Notes: generated from the sequence alone by a model not told the origin. A DNA stretch of 64,000 nt from Gemmatimonadota bacterium (GCA_016719105.1 JADKAQ010000046.1:744001-808000), one strand, 5' to 3'; counted from the first letter of the stretch, positions 26,285 to 36,106 are shown. Program-made: numbers and translations.

Positions 26285-28462
26285 TCACCGTCCCGGTCGA
26301 TACCGCCGCAGCGTCCCCTTCTCGACGTCTTCGCGCGTGAAGGCGACGCGTTTCATCTCGCCTCGGGCGAACATGGCCGCCTGGTCGGCGAAGTGGGGCG
26401 ACTCGGGGCGCGCGCTCTGGCCGTACGCGAGCACCGAGTAGGCACGCGGGACGGGGGTGAACTCCACGGCGAGGACCCAGCCGTCGCCGCCGCGCGCCAC
26501 CCGCTTGCCGTCGGGGGCGTCGGAGTACTGCAGCACGCGAAAGCACCCCAACGCTCCCGTGCAGCCGCCGACCGGGACGTCGACGTCGCCGCGGCGCACG
26601 CGGTGCACGTCGCCCCAGGCCACGTCGGCGCGCCCGTACCGGCGCGTCGCCTCGTCCACCGCCCACGCGAAGTCGGCGGCCGCGCGCACCGGGTCGGCGA
26701 GTCCGTCCGGCGTATCGTTAGGCCGCGTCGGGCTCCACGGCGTCGCGAAGGTACGGCGGGCGCGCTCGGCGAAGGGGAGGGCGCGCAGCGCCTCGCCTTG
26801 CAGGTGGCGATTGTACCAGAGCTCGAAGAGGATGCCACCACGCGAATCAGGGGCCGTGGTGCGGTCCCACTGCGCCAGCATCTCCGCTGCCGCCGCCACG
26901 GCCGCCGACGGCGACGAGGCCCGCACCGCCGCCAGCAGGTCGTCGGCCAGGCGCTCGCCGGCCAGCATGCGATACGAGTGCTTGAGCGTCACCACGTCCT
27001 CGAGCGACATCTTCGGCATCTGCGTCGACAGGCGGATCCCGAGCTGCGAGCGGAAGCCTAACGCGGGGCGCGAGAAGTTCGACGGGAACCGCGTCGAGTC
27101 GAGGATGGCGTTGAGGTTGGTGTAGTGGAACGGGTCGTTGGACTGCTGGATGTAGCCCCCGGGCGGGTTGAGCAGCTGCGGGAGCGAGTCGAACGGCACC
27201 ATGTCGCGCCACATCTCGGCGCTCGTGCGCACCGCGATGGCCACCGAGTCGCCGCCGGAGGCATGCGGGAGGCGCGGGACGGTCGCGTTCCACACGTAGA
27301 AGATGTTCCCCCTGGCGTCGGCGTACGTGAGGTTGGACGTCGTGTGTGCGCGCAGGCGCATGGCGTCCTTCCACTCCTCGAGCGTGCGCGCGCGCATCAT
27401 GCGCAGGAACTGCTCGCCCTTGCGGAACTCCCCCTCCGACGGCCAGCGCACGACGTACACCTTGCCGTTGGCGCGCTCGACCACCGGCCCCACGTGCGTG
27501 CGCCACATCGTGCGCACCTCCGACGAGAGCCCGGCGCCGTTGCGATACTCGGCCACGAGGTCGATGCGCTGCAGCGGATGGCTCTCGCCGTCGAGCAGGT
27601 AGTGATCGACCTGCGTGCTGTCGACGTCGAGGGCGTAGAGCGCCTCGTTGTCGGTGTTGTTGTTGGTCGTCGCCCACCCAAGGTGCGTGTTGAAGCCCCC
27701 GACGAGCAGCGCCGGGTGGCCAATCCGGAAGTCGCCATAGAAGTCCATGACGCCCGGGACGGTGACGTGCGCCTCGTAGTAGCCGGCGTTCCAGTCGAGG
27801 TGCGGATTGCGCAGGAGGATCGCGCGCTTCGACCGGGTGCGCGACGGCGCGAAGGCCCACGCGTTGGACCCCTCGCCTTCCCGCTGCAGCGAATCCTGCC
27901 GGGTGCGCTCGCGCCGGCGCCGCTCGCGATCGCCGAAGTTCTGCGCCGCACTGGGAACCGCCTCCTCCATCCACAGCGCCGCCACGTCCTCGCCCGTGAA
28001 GTCGTGCGGCATCCACGACGGCATCTCGCTGGGGTGTTGCGCCACGTAGTCGTTCACCCCCTGCGCGAAGCCGTCATACACCTGGCGCGTCTCCTGTTGC
28101 AGCTGCCGCCAGGTCTCCACGGCGCGCTGGTGCGTGAGGCGTGCCTCGAAGTCGCGCGGCAGCGAGTCGCGCCCGAAGTAGCGACCGAGGTGGCCCCGCG
28201 CGCGCACCAGGCCGTGCGCCACGCGCACGCCGTAGTCCTCGAGCTGGACCCACGCCATGGCGTAACCAAGGGCGCCGAGGTCCTCGGCCTGGAGATGCGG
28301 AATGCCATAGGCCGTGCGACGGATCTCGACGCGGTCGGCGTACGAGCGCGTCGGCGACACCGCCAGCGATCGCGCGTCCTGTGCCATGAGGGGCAGGACC
28401 ACGACCGGGATCGCGATCGACATCACGAGCGCGGCGAGGAGCGCGCGAAGGGAGAGTCGCAT
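26285..28462 (-). CDS. Penicillin-acylase-family Ntn hydrolase, exported
   Basis: 725 residues. The signal region LRALLAALVMSIAIPVVVLPLMAQ is followed by the A-chain (RTAYGIPHLQAEDLGALGY), a spacer rich in Arg (RERRRRERTRQDSLQ) as expected for a processed linker, and the nucleophile Ser199 in GEGSNAWAFAPS. The B-chain carries NNNTDNEALYALDV and HTTSNLTYADARGNIFYVWN. This is the acylase branch closer to AHL and cephalosporin acylases in layout, but the substrate is not predictable. It lies downstream of susC and susD on the same strand, which suggests that the SusCD pair imports or handles its substrate or product. It is convergent with the hydrolase fusion, 12 bases apart. Confidence 0.88.
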   Translation of the reverse strand: MRLSLRALLAALVMSIAIPVVVLPLMAQDARSLAVSPTRSYADRVEIRRTAYGIPHLQAEDLGALGYAMAWVQLEDYGVRVAHGLVRARGHLGRYFGRDSLPRDFEARLTHQRAVETWRQLQQETRQVYDGFAQGVNDYVAQHPSEMPSWMPHDFTGEDVAALWMEEAVPSAAQNFGDRERRRRERTRQDSLQREGEGSNAWAFAPSRTRSKRAILLRNPHLDWNAGYYEAHVTVPGVMDFYGDFRIGHPALLVGGFNTHLGWATTNNNTDNEALYALDVDSTQVDHYLLDGESHPLQRIDLVAEYRNGAGLSSEVRTMWRTHVGPVVERANGKVYVVRWPSEGEFRKGEQFLRMMRARTLEEWKDAMRLRAHTTSNLTYADARGNIFYVWNATVPRLPHASGGDSVAIAVRTSAEMWRDMVPFDSLPQLLNPPGGYIQQSNDPFHYTNLNAILDSTRFPSNFSRPALGFRSQLGIRLSTQMPKMSLEDVVTLKHSYRMLAGERLADDLLAAVRASSPSAAVAAAAEMLAQWDRTTAPDSRGGILFELWYNRHLQGEALRALPFAERARRTFATPWSPTRPNDTPDGLADPVRAAADFAWAVDEATRRYGRADVAWGDVHRVRRGDVDVPVGGCTGALGCFRVLQYSDAPDGKRVARGGDGWVLAVEFTPVPRAYSVLAYGQSARPESPHFADQAAMFARGEMKRVAFTREDVEKGTLRRYRPGR

Positions 28463-28479
28463 GATGGGGAGAGTGAAGC

Positions 28480-28511
28480 GGCGCCTGCCGATCGGACGAT
28501 CGACAGGCGCC
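28480..28511 (-). terminator. Long inverted repeat between susD and the acylase gene
   Basis: GGCGCCTGCCGATCG (28480-28494) pairs with 28497-28511 with one mismatch. The loop must open slightly because only two bases separate the arms. It sits 18 bases before the acylase ATG (minus strand) and has no T-run. It could end susD transcription or hide the acylase ribosome-binding site; both are inference. Confidence 0.5.
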
Positions 28512-28542
28512 AGTCGTTATGCATCGTGTGCGAGGAGCCCCC

Positions 28543-28563
28543 GCCAGCGTGGGTTATGCTGGC
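28543..28563 (-). terminator. Small hairpin just after the susD stop codon
   Basis: GCCAGCGT (28543-28550) pairs with ATGCTGGC (28556-28563) through one G-T wobble, with a GGGTT loop. It starts 15 bases downstream of the susD stop on the minus strand. It may mark the 3' end of the susCD message. Confidence 0.45.
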
Positions 28564-28577
28564 GACAGCGCCGATCG

Positions 28578-29972
28578 TCAGGCATTGCGGTCGATGCAGC
28601 TCGCGCCGCCCGCACTGGGGTTGTTCTGCTCGGCCTGCGGAACGGGGAAGTTGACGTCGGTCCCGTAGTTGCCGCCCTTGTGCCAGCCGCCCGTGGGGAA
28701 GACGTTGGCCTGCGCGCGGCCGTACTGCCGGATGAGGCGCCGCATGTCGCCCGTGCGATAACCACGGCCAAAGAACCAGAAGGCGCGCTCGCGGAACAGC
28801 TGGTCGAGGCGGGCCGCCGGCGTCCCCGCATCGGTGAGCGGGGCAAGCCCGGTCACCGTGGCACGCGCGGCGTTGAGCGTGGCCAGTGCCGCAGCGGCAT
28901 TCCCCGCCTTGAGCTGGGCCTCGGCTTCGATCATCCGCGCCTCGATGCCGTTGGTGATGGCCACCGGCGATTCGCGCAGCGGCCAGGCCGATGCGATGAT
29001 GATCGGGCGCAGCAGGTCGTCACGCGTGGCCAGCGTGACGCCGATGGCACGACACGCGGCATCGCCTCCCTGGCACACCGGGACGCGCGGGTCGTTGGCC
29101 GACCCGAAGTTCATTCCGTTGACGCCCTCGCTCACGCTCACGCTGTAGCGACGCGACAGGCTGTTGAAGTTCCAGATCTGGTTGCTCGTCGCCGTCGCGG
29201 CGTGGAGCATGTTGTACGTGAACGAGTTGGGGACGGCGGCCACCGCCGTCGCCGCCTCGGCCTGGCGGTTGAGGTTCACGAGGATGCGTCCCCGCAGGAC
29301 GCGCAACGCGTTGCGCACCCGCGTATCGTCGGCGGTGGTCCCGGTCACGAGCACGAGCCCCTGGTCCACGAGCGCCAGCGCCTTGTCGAACGCCGCCGTG
29401 GTCGTGATGGGCGACCCGTACTGCTCGACGCCGTTCACGATCGAGCTGAAGACCAGCCCGCTGCAGTAGTGCTCGGCCATGAGGTTGATCGTGTACGCCT
29501 GCACGAAGTACATCTCCGCCGGCTGCCACCCGGGCGCTGTCGCATTGTAGGTCTTGAGGAGTTCGACCGCCTGCTCCGCCGAGAGGCGCGCACGATGCAG
29601 CACGCGATTGGCGGCGGTGAGGAAGGTGTTCTCGCGCGTGATGGTGCGCTGGTCGATCTCCTGCCGCGCGATGAAGGAGTCGCCATTGATCCACTCGTCG
29701 GTGAGGAGGCCGCCGAGGAGGAGGAGCGATTCGTCGCCGCTGGTGGCGGCGTTGAGGCGTGCCAGGGCGCCGAGGCGCACCGCATTCGCGCCGGCCACCG
29801 ACTGCACGTCGGTGGGGTTCACGATGTCGGGGTCCTTCACTTCGAGGACCTCGGTGGCGGTGGTGCACGACGCGATGAGCGACAGCGCCGCGAGTCCGGC
29901 CGCGCCGGCGGTGCGGCGCGCCGCGGCCTGCAGCCGGTCGCCCGCGGGGATGAAGGTCGTATATGCTCGCAT
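28578..29972 (-). CDS. SusD/RagB-family outer-membrane lipoprotein
   Basis: 464 residues from ATG 29970-29972. The leader ends in LSLIASCTTATE, a lipobox, so the protein is anchored at the cell surface. Typical SusD features follow: an early LEVKDPDIVNP segment, TPR-like helices (ILVNLNRQAEAATAVAAVP), and near the C-terminus FRERAFWFFGRGYRTGDMRRL with the common RERAFW signature and NVFPTGGWHKGG. SusD proteins capture nutrients and close the SusC channel. The gene starts 13 bases after susC in the same operon. The substrate is unknown; the adjacent acylase hints at an amide-linked compound rather than a glycan (inference). Confidence 0.9.
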   Translation of the reverse strand: MRAYTTFIPAGDRLQAAARRTAGAAGLAALSLIASCTTATEVLEVKDPDIVNPTDVQSVAGANAVRLGALARLNAATSGDESLLLLGGLLTDEWINGDSFIARQEIDQRTITRENTFLTAANRVLHRARLSAEQAVELLKTYNATAPGWQPAEMYFVQAYTINLMAEHYCSGLVFSSIVNGVEQYGSPITTTAAFDKALALVDQGLVLVTGTTADDTRVRNALRVLRGRILVNLNRQAEAATAVAAVPNSFTYNMLHAATATSNQIWNFNSLSRRYSVSVSEGVNGMNFGSANDPRVPVCQGGDAACRAIGVTLATRDDLLRPIIIASAWPLRESPVAITNGIEARMIEAEAQLKAGNAAAALATLNAARATVTGLAPLTDAGTPAARLDQLFRERAFWFFGRGYRTGDMRRLIRQYGRAQANVFPTGGWHKGGNYGTDVNFPVPQAEQNNPSAGGASCIDRNA

Positions 29973-29985
29973 GATATCGATCACC

Positions 29986-32900
29986 CTAGTAGGCAAGGTT
30001 GACGCGGAAGGCGAAGAAGGTCGGCGGGCCAAAGGCCTGGAACGACGACGGCGCATCACCGGTGGTGCCGAACGACTCGGGGTCGACGCCGAGATAGTTG
30101 GTCCAGAGGAGGCCGAGGTTGCGCACCGCCGCCGTCACCGAGAGCGAGCGGCCACGGGTCAAGCGCGTGGTCCAGTCGCGCGGGACGTTCCACACCGCCG
30201 AGATCTCACGGAAGCGGATGAAGTCCCCGTCCTCGAAGAAGCCGGCGACCGAACGGCTCGGGTGCTCGCGCACCATGACGGTGCGTGCCTGTTCGAACAA
30301 CGGCGCCTGGGGGTTGATGAGCCCCTCGCAGTTGAAGCGCGAGGCGCAACGGATGCGCTCCGAGTTGTTGTACACGAGGTTGCCACCCTTGTAGTCGATC
30401 ATCGCCGAGAGGCGCAGCGCGCGCTTGAAGAGTTCGATGCTGTTGGTCAGCGCGAACTCGTAGCGCGGCAGCGGATACCCATGGAACTCGGCCGTGTCGG
30501 AGACGGTGATCTCGGTGAGGTTGGGGTCGGCGCTGTAGCGGATGATCCCGTCGCCGTTCTTGTCCGCGTAGCTCTTGAGGCGGCGCGACCACCAGCCATA
30601 CAGCGGGTAGCCTTCCTTCTGCTGCTGCGTGGCGCCCACGATCGGCGGGACGCCGCCCAGGCTCACGAGCTCGTTGTCGTTGGTGGAGGCGTTGATGGAG
30701 ACGTCCCAGCCTAACGCGTCGCGGCGCAGGATCTGCGCGTTGATGAGCGCTTCCCACCCCGTGTTCTGCACCTCGCCCAGGTTCTCGAGGCGCGCCGTGG
30801 CGCCCGTCCCGATCGAGGGGGGGAGGATGCGCGAGATGAGCGCGTCCTTGGACGACTTGCGGTAGTACGTGAGCTCCGTCGTCAGGCGCGAATCGAAGAA
30901 GGTGCCGTCGAAGCCCATCTCGAGTTCGGTGGAACGCTCCGGCTTGAGCTGGCGGTTGCCGAGCGCCGTGTACACGAGCGCCGGCTGGTCGCCGCTCTCG
31001 CCGCGGTAGACCGACGACGAGAAGAACTGCACGGCGTCGATGGTGCCGGGCTGGACCCCCGAGGCGCCGTACGCCGAGCGCACGCGCAGCTGGTTGATCC
31101 AGTTGGCCTTGGGAAAGAACCCTTCCTCGCTGATGAGCCACGAGGCGGAGAGCTTGGGATAGAAGACCGTCTTGAAGTCGGCGCCGAAGGCGCTGTTGCG
31201 ATCGGAGCGCACCGCGCCGGTCACGAAGAGCTTGTCGCGGAACGAGACGGCCTGCTCCACGAAGGCGCCGAGCGTGCGGCTTTCGGCGGTCGTCTCATCG
31301 GCGGCGGCGACCGAGCCGGCGGTGACCGTGGTGGCCCCCGGCGGCAGCTGCGTCCCGGTGGCGCCGTTGCGGTTGAAGATGTTGCGGTAGAACTGGAAGC
31401 CCGCCGTCGTCTTGGACTCGAGCGTTTCCGACAGGCGACGCGTGCCGGTCACGCCGGCGTCGACGGTGTAGACGAAGAAGTTGGTGCGGTTGTCGGTCTT
31501 GAAGCCCAGGCGGTCCTGCCCGGTGTTGGTGCAGTTGTCGAAGCGGCAGAGCTGCGAATCGAGGCGGTTGGTGTAGTCCAGCCCGAAGTTCGCGCGCGTC
31601 GTCAGCCAGTCGGCCGCACGCCAGTTCGCGTTGACCGAGCCGATGAAGCGCTCGATCGACTGCGTCGTTTCGGTCTGGTAGATGTCGCGCGGCGTGAACT
31701 GGCGCCACCCGAAGAGCGTGTCACCCTGCGGGTTGAGGTTGTACTTGAAGCCGGGGCCACCGAAGGTGTTGGCGGCAATGCCCGGCGTGCCGGAGTCATC
31801 GCTGCGCGGCAGGTAGATGTCCTGCGACGTGAAGCCGGCGTTGACCTGCATTTCCGCGTTGCGCGGCAGCGTGATGTTGATGTTGCTGCGCCCGGTCACG
31901 CGCCCGCGCATGCCGGGATTCTCCTGGCGGCTGCTGAGCGAGCGGTTGTTGCGCGCCAGCCAGCGCTGCTCGAACTCGGGGACCTTGGTGACGCCGTCCT
32001 CGTTTTCGTACTCGCCGTGCAGGAAGTAGCGCGACACATCCGAGCCGCCGCGCAGCTGCGCCCCGTACTGGCGCCGATAGCCGGTCCCGTAGGGTGTGGA
32101 CTCCTTGTCGTCGTGCAGGTTGTAGCTGGTGACACTGTCCTGCACGCACTGGCCCGCCACCACCTGCGACAGGAAGCACTGCACCGTGTTGGACGGCGTC
32201 GACGTCGTGGCCGCGGTCGGCCCGGTGCGCCATCCCCACCAGGCGGTGGGATAGTCGTTGCGGTCGGTGATCCCGGTCTGCTCCGAGTAGAACGACCACT
32301 GCGGGCGGCCGGCGGTCCCCTTCTTGGTCGTGATCACGATGACGCCGTTGGCGGCGTCGGTGCCGTAGAGGGTCGCGGCCGACGGACCACGCACCACTTC
32401 GATCGACTCGAACTCCTCGGGATTGAGGTCGTCGAAGCGCGACGTTTGCGTGCCGCCGACGCTCACCGAAGACGAACCGGTGGACGCCTCCACGCGCACG
32501 CCGTCGATGACGACGATCGGGTTGTTGGTGAGAGAGAGCGAGCTGGTTCCGCGAATGCGGATGCGCGTCCCCGCCCCGGTCTGCGTGCCGGGGGTCACAA
32601 GGACCCCCGCGGCGCGCGAGGTGAGGAGGTCCGCCATCCCCGACACGGGCTTGGACTCGACGAGCTGCGAGGCATCGACCTGCGCGATCGCGTTCCCGAC
32701 CTCGACGCGGCGCTGCTGCCCGGTGGCGGTGGTCACGACGGGGTTCAGCGTCACCGCGAGGGCGTTGAGCTGGAAGTTGAGCGTGGTGGCCTGTCCCGAC
32801 ACCACGGTCGCCGACTGCCGCTGCTCGCCGAAGCCGAGCCGCAGGACGCGGACCTGGACGGTGCCGGGGGCGACGCCGCGCAAGGTGTACTGCCCCTCCG

Positions 32901-33090
32901 TACTGGTCTGCGTCCCGACGTTGCTCCCGACGACGGCGAGTTGGGCGGCGGCGATGGGTTGCCCGGTCGCCGCGTCGGTCACGCGGCCAGTGATACTCCC
33001 GAGCTGGGACTGCGCCGCGAGGGAGGCTGGCGCCAACGTTCCGAGGAACGCCGCCAGTGCGAGCACGCGCATAACGAGTGGTGGATGCAT
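29986..33090 (-). CDS. SusC/RagA-family TonB-linked outer-membrane protein
   Basis: 1034 residues from ATG 33088-33090, followed by a signal peptide (VMRVLALAAFLGTLAPASLAAQ). Residues ~25-110 form the carboxypeptidase-regulatory-like domain (GSITGRVTDAATGQPIAAAQ). The plug follows: SGMADLLTSRAAGVLV, TGAGTRIRIRGTSSLSLTNNP, VVIDGVRV, and SIEVVRGPSAATLYGTDAANG, which is the SusC signature. A beta barrel fills the rest, ending in an aromatic strand (FFAFRVNLAY). It is a TonB-dependent importer that pairs with the SusD protein encoded 13 bases downstream. A gap of 121 bases separates it from the upstream Rieske gene, so it may have its own promoter. Confidence 0.93.
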   Translation of the reverse strand: MHPPLVMRVLALAAFLGTLAPASLAAQSQLGSITGRVTDAATGQPIAAAQLAVVGSNVGTQTSTEGQYTLRGVAPGTVQVRVLRLGFGEQRQSATVVSGQATTLNFQLNALAVTLNPVVTTATGQQRRVEVGNAIAQVDASQLVESKPVSGMADLLTSRAAGVLVTPGTQTGAGTRIRIRGTSSLSLTNNPIVVIDGVRVEASTGSSSVSVGGTQTSRFDDLNPEEFESIEVVRGPSAATLYGTDAANGVIVITTKKGTAGRPQWSFYSEQTGITDRNDYPTAWWGWRTGPTAATTSTPSNTVQCFLSQVVAGQCVQDSVTSYNLHDDKESTPYGTGYRRQYGAQLRGGSDVSRYFLHGEYENEDGVTKVPEFEQRWLARNNRSLSSRQENPGMRGRVTGRSNINITLPRNAEMQVNAGFTSQDIYLPRSDDSGTPGIAANTFGGPGFKYNLNPQGDTLFGWRQFTPRDIYQTETTQSIERFIGSVNANWRAADWLTTRANFGLDYTNRLDSQLCRFDNCTNTGQDRLGFKTDNRTNFFVYTVDAGVTGTRRLSETLESKTTAGFQFYRNIFNRNGATGTQLPPGATTVTAGSVAAADETTAESRTLGAFVEQAVSFRDKLFVTGAVRSDRNSAFGADFKTVFYPKLSASWLISEEGFFPKANWINQLRVRSAYGASGVQPGTIDAVQFFSSSVYRGESGDQPALVYTALGNRQLKPERSTELEMGFDGTFFDSRLTTELTYYRKSSKDALISRILPPSIGTGATARLENLGEVQNTGWEALINAQILRRDALGWDVSINASTNDNELVSLGGVPPIVGATQQQKEGYPLYGWWSRRLKSYADKNGDGIIRYSADPNLTEITVSDTAEFHGYPLPRYEFALTNSIELFKRALRLSAMIDYKGGNLVYNNSERIRCASRFNCEGLINPQAPLFEQARTVMVREHPSRSVAGFFEDGDFIRFREISAVWNVPRDWTTRLTRGRSLSVTAAVRNLGLLWTNYLGVDPESFGTTGDAPSSFQAFGPPTFFAFRVNLAY

Positions 33091-33211
33091 GGACACCTCG
33101 AGGGCGCCTACGGTGAAGAGGGTGGGATGACGACGCCCGGAGTCGTCGTCGCTCCCGTGGGGGGACGGCCGGCTCACGCTGTGCTCCGCCGGCCGGGTGG
33201 TGCGTCGGCGG

Positions 33212-34246
33212 CTAGTGATCGCCAGCCGACTCGGGCAGTGCGTCTCCAAGATGTGCGCCTCGTCGGGCACCGGACAGGGGCTCGTCCGAATGAGCCGCGA
33301 CCGAGTGCTCCGCGAGCCACGCGAGGTATCGCGTCACCACCGCGTCGGCCGCGATGGTGCGGCGCGGGTCGAACTGGATCCCTTCGCCGGCCACGATATC
33401 GGGTTGAATGAAGGCACGGATGAACGACGCGCGCAGGAGCACATCCACGGCATCGAAGGCGCGCGCGGGGCCGGCGCGCGGGCGCTTCCAGACGATCGTG
33501 CGAACATGCGACTGCGTGCGAGAGCGCGGATGGATGCTCACCAGGCCGTACGTCACCGTGCGCCGGAAGCGCGACGTCACGAGGATGAGCGCACCGCCGG
33601 CGTTGCGCACGGTCATCTCCGTGCGCGGCCCCGAGACGAGGCGGGTGACGCGGTCGCGCCACTCGCCCCCCACGACGTCGAACGCGGCGCGTGCCTCGAA
33701 CACGGCGTCGTCGCGCAGGACCTCCGGTGGCCCGGCCAGTCGCCGATCGTGCGCGGTGAGAAAGTGCTGCGTGTCGAAGCCGTTGGTGCTCACCATCCAC
33801 CACGGCATCGCCACGTCGAAGGAGAAGGGCGGTGCCGAGATGAGGTCGTCGGGAGCGACGTCGGCGAAGAAGGGGGCGGGGGCGCGATGGCCGCTGTCGG
33901 TATGGAAGAAGAGGTGCCCGCCGAGCATGGCGATCGGATACGACCGCACCGCCGCAGCCGCCGGCGGATCCTCGCCCGATGGGGTCTGCTCGCATGTCCC
34001 GTCACCACGAAAGCGCCACCCGTGCAACGGGCACTCGAGGCAGTCGCCGACCACATTGCCCCGTGCGAGGTGCGCCCCGAAGTGCGAGCAGCGCCCATCC
34101 AGGACGTGCACCTGACGGCCCGTGGCAAAGGCGACGTACTCCCGATCCCCCAGGCGGAGCTCGACGGGGCGTCGCATCTTCTCGACCGGGGCGACGTAGT
34201 ACCACCCGTGCGGGACGAGCGGGAAGTGCGGCGGGCGGTCGCTCAC
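33212..34246 (-). CDS. Rieske-type non-heme iron oxygenase
   Basis: 344 residues from GTG 34244-34246. The Rieske centre is Cys53-X-His55 and Cys72-X2-His75 (CSH and CPLHGW). The catalytic iron site is expected in NGFDTQHFLTAHDRR, which contains the Asp/His/His facial triad. The C-terminal half has the START-like fold (DRVTRLVSGPRTEMTV and so on). Relatives oxidise steroids, aromatic acids, choline or pyrrole-type secondary metabolites. No separate ferredoxin or reductase gene is next to it. The gene follows the radical SAM gene after one base, so both are co-translated, and it should act in the same pathway. Confidence 0.9.
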   Translation of the reverse strand: MSDRPPHFPLVPHGWYYVAPVEKMRRPVELRLGDREYVAFATGRQVHVLDGRCSHFGAHLARGNVVGDCLECPLHGWRFRGDGTCEQTPSGEDPPAAAAVRSYPIAMLGGHLFFHTDSGHRAPAPFFADVAPDDLISAPPFSFDVAMPWWMVSTNGFDTQHFLTAHDRRLAGPPEVLRDDAVFEARAAFDVVGGEWRDRVTRLVSGPRTEMTVRNAGGALILVTSRFRRTVTYGLVSIHPRSRTQSHVRTIVWKRPRAGPARAFDAVDVLLRASFIRAFIQPDIVAGEGIQFDPRRTIAADAVVTRYLAWLAEHSVAAHSDEPLSGARRGAHLGDALPESAGDH

Positions 34247-34247
34247 G

Positions 34248-35957
34248 TCACACCGTGCCCAGCGCGGCCGACACCGGCGCGGCCGACGCCGGCGCGCCCG
34301 GAGGAAGGACGCGCGCCACGTCGGCGCGCAGTCGGCGGTCGATCCAGTCGTTGAGGCGGTCGAAGGCCCGCGTCACGAGCGGGGCGCGCCCCAGGGCGTC
34401 GCACTGGAAGGTGAGCATCTCGTCGCGCATCGACGGATCGTAGTGCAGGATCCCGTGATAGAACATGGTGGCGTCGAGGGAAACGCGGCGCGCCACGAGT
34501 TCGTTCGCCATCCATCGCACGTGGTTGCCGACGTCGGCGCACGACATCGTCGCATGACGCCAATAGGGGCTCACGGTGCGCGGATTGGCATCGGTCACCA
34601 GGTCGTGGCGCTCCGCGTGCTCGGGTTGGAGGATCGGCACCGTGGCCACGCGCGTGGAGAAGGTGGCGAGGAAGTGGAAATCGGGAGGAGACGCCGCCAG
34701 CATGTCGCAGGTACGCTGCAGCGTTGCGCGCGTCTCGCCGGGGAAGCCCACGATGAGTGAGACCACGGTCGTGAGCCCCGCTCGGCGGCAGGCCTCGAGC
34801 GCACGCGCATTCTCGCGCACCGTCGTGCGCTTCTGCATGCGATCGAGCTGCCCCTGATCGCCGGACTCGATCCCCACTTGCACCTGGATGCACCCGGCCT
34901 CGCGCATGAGCAGGACCACCTCGTCGTCGCACAGGTCATCGGCGCGCGCGTAGCAGATCCACTTGATGCCAAGCTTGCGTCGCACGAGGGCATGGCAGAA
35001 CGCCATCAGGCGCGCGCGCGGCATCGTGAAGAGCGAGTCGAGGCAGGTGATGTACTCGACGCCCAGCGTCGTCGCGTAGTGCTCCCAGTCGTCGGCCATG
35101 CGCTCGGCCGAGCGCGTGCGAAACTTCGAGTCGTCGAAGAGGTACGGGTAGTTGCAGAAGGCGCAGCGATACGGACAGCCGCGTACGCTCTCGTAGTGGA
35201 TCATGCGATAGTGCCTCCCGCGGCGGGCGGCGACGAGTCCCCAGTCGGGGCGGTCGAGCGCATCGAGGGAGAGCGCCGCCGGCGTGCCGCTGAAGAGGAA
35301 GCGAGTATGCGGCTTCTCGATGATCCGGCCACGCAGAGGCGGCTCGAGCACGGTGAAGCCGGACCGCATCCAGTGCGCGAGGACCGGAACGAGCAGCTCG
35401 CCGTAGCCGACCGCCAGGATGTCGACCAGCGGCGATCCCTCCCAGTGCGCGTGCAGCGTGCCCGCCAGCGCCCCACCGACGACGATGCGGTTCCACGGGC
35501 GCTTGAGTCGCACGACCAGTGGGTCGAGTTCGCTGAGGTCGCGCAGGAAGGTCGCCGAGGCAAACACCACGCTGCAGGCACGCAGCTTGGCCTCGCTGTC
35601 GTTCACGCCGCGCAGCAGGTCATCGAAGGTCAGGAGCTCGAAGTCGATCCCTTCCTTCGCGAGCGCGGTGGCGAGGACCACCTCGGTCAGCTCGGGGGTG
35701 GCGTAGTTGTCGCGCGCGGCGAGGAGCGTGCGAAGCGCGGGCGACAGGCGCCGTCGCGCGCGCATCGCGTGCCACCGTCCCTTCACGATCGGTTCGGCCA
35801 GCGTCGCCTTGACCTTGGCCTCGAGCCACGATTGCTCCGCATGTCGCGACTGCAGCAACTGCTTCCACACGGCGTGCACGACGCTGTCCTCGCCCCCCGA
35901 CAGGTAGCCGCCGGTGACGATCAGGACCTTGCCGGGGCTGGCGATCGGCGGGACCAT
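34248..35957 (-). CDS. B12-binding-like radical SAM protein (cluster enzyme 1)
   Basis: 569 residues from ATG 35955-35957; a longer frame to 36026 is possible. The N-terminal ~240 residues look like a Rossmann-type cobalamin-binding domain (FDDLLRG, VVGGALAG, ILAVGYGELLVPVLAHW), but the DxHxxG cobalamin-ligand motif is not visible. The radical SAM core follows with Cys261, Cys265 and Cys268 (CPYRCAFC). Later signatures are VQVGIESGDQGQLDRMQKR and VVSLIVGFPGET, which fit the subgroup that includes BchE-like and tetrapyrrole/lipid-modifying enzymes. The product is not predictable. It is divergent from the second radical SAM gene and upstream of the Rieske oxygenase by one base. Confidence 0.88.
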   Translation of the reverse strand: MVPPIASPGKVLIVTGGYLSGGEDSVVHAVWKQLLQSRHAEQSWLEAKVKATLAEPIVKGRWHAMRARRRLSPALRTLLAARDNYATPELTEVVLATALAKEGIDFELLTFDDLLRGVNDSEAKLRACSVVFASATFLRDLSELDPLVVRLKRPWNRIVVGGALAGTLHAHWEGSPLVDILAVGYGELLVPVLAHWMRSGFTVLEPPLRGRIIEKPHTRFLFSGTPAALSLDALDRPDWGLVAARRGRHYRMIHYESVRGCPYRCAFCNYPYLFDDSKFRTRSAERMADDWEHYATTLGVEYITCLDSLFTMPRARLMAFCHALVRRKLGIKWICYARADDLCDDEVVLLMREAGCIQVQVGIESGDQGQLDRMQKRTTVRENARALEACRRAGLTTVVSLIVGFPGETRATLQRTCDMLAASPPDFHFLATFSTRVATVPILQPEHAERHDLVTDANPRTVSPYWRHATMSCADVGNHVRWMANELVARRVSLDATMFYHGILHYDPSMRDEMLTFQCDALGRAPLVTRAFDRLNDWIDRRLRADVARVLPPGAPASAAPVSAALGTV

Positions 35958-36106
35958 GTTCGACTCCTCGCGCGCACGGGACGAGGGAGGGTGACCCGCA
36001 TACGATGCGTGCTGCGACCGGCGCACGACAGGGCGTGCTCGACCTCTGTTTCCCGTTCATCGTCGGCCTGCGCTCCCCGTGCCCGGTGGTTTGTGACGCG
36101 CGAACC

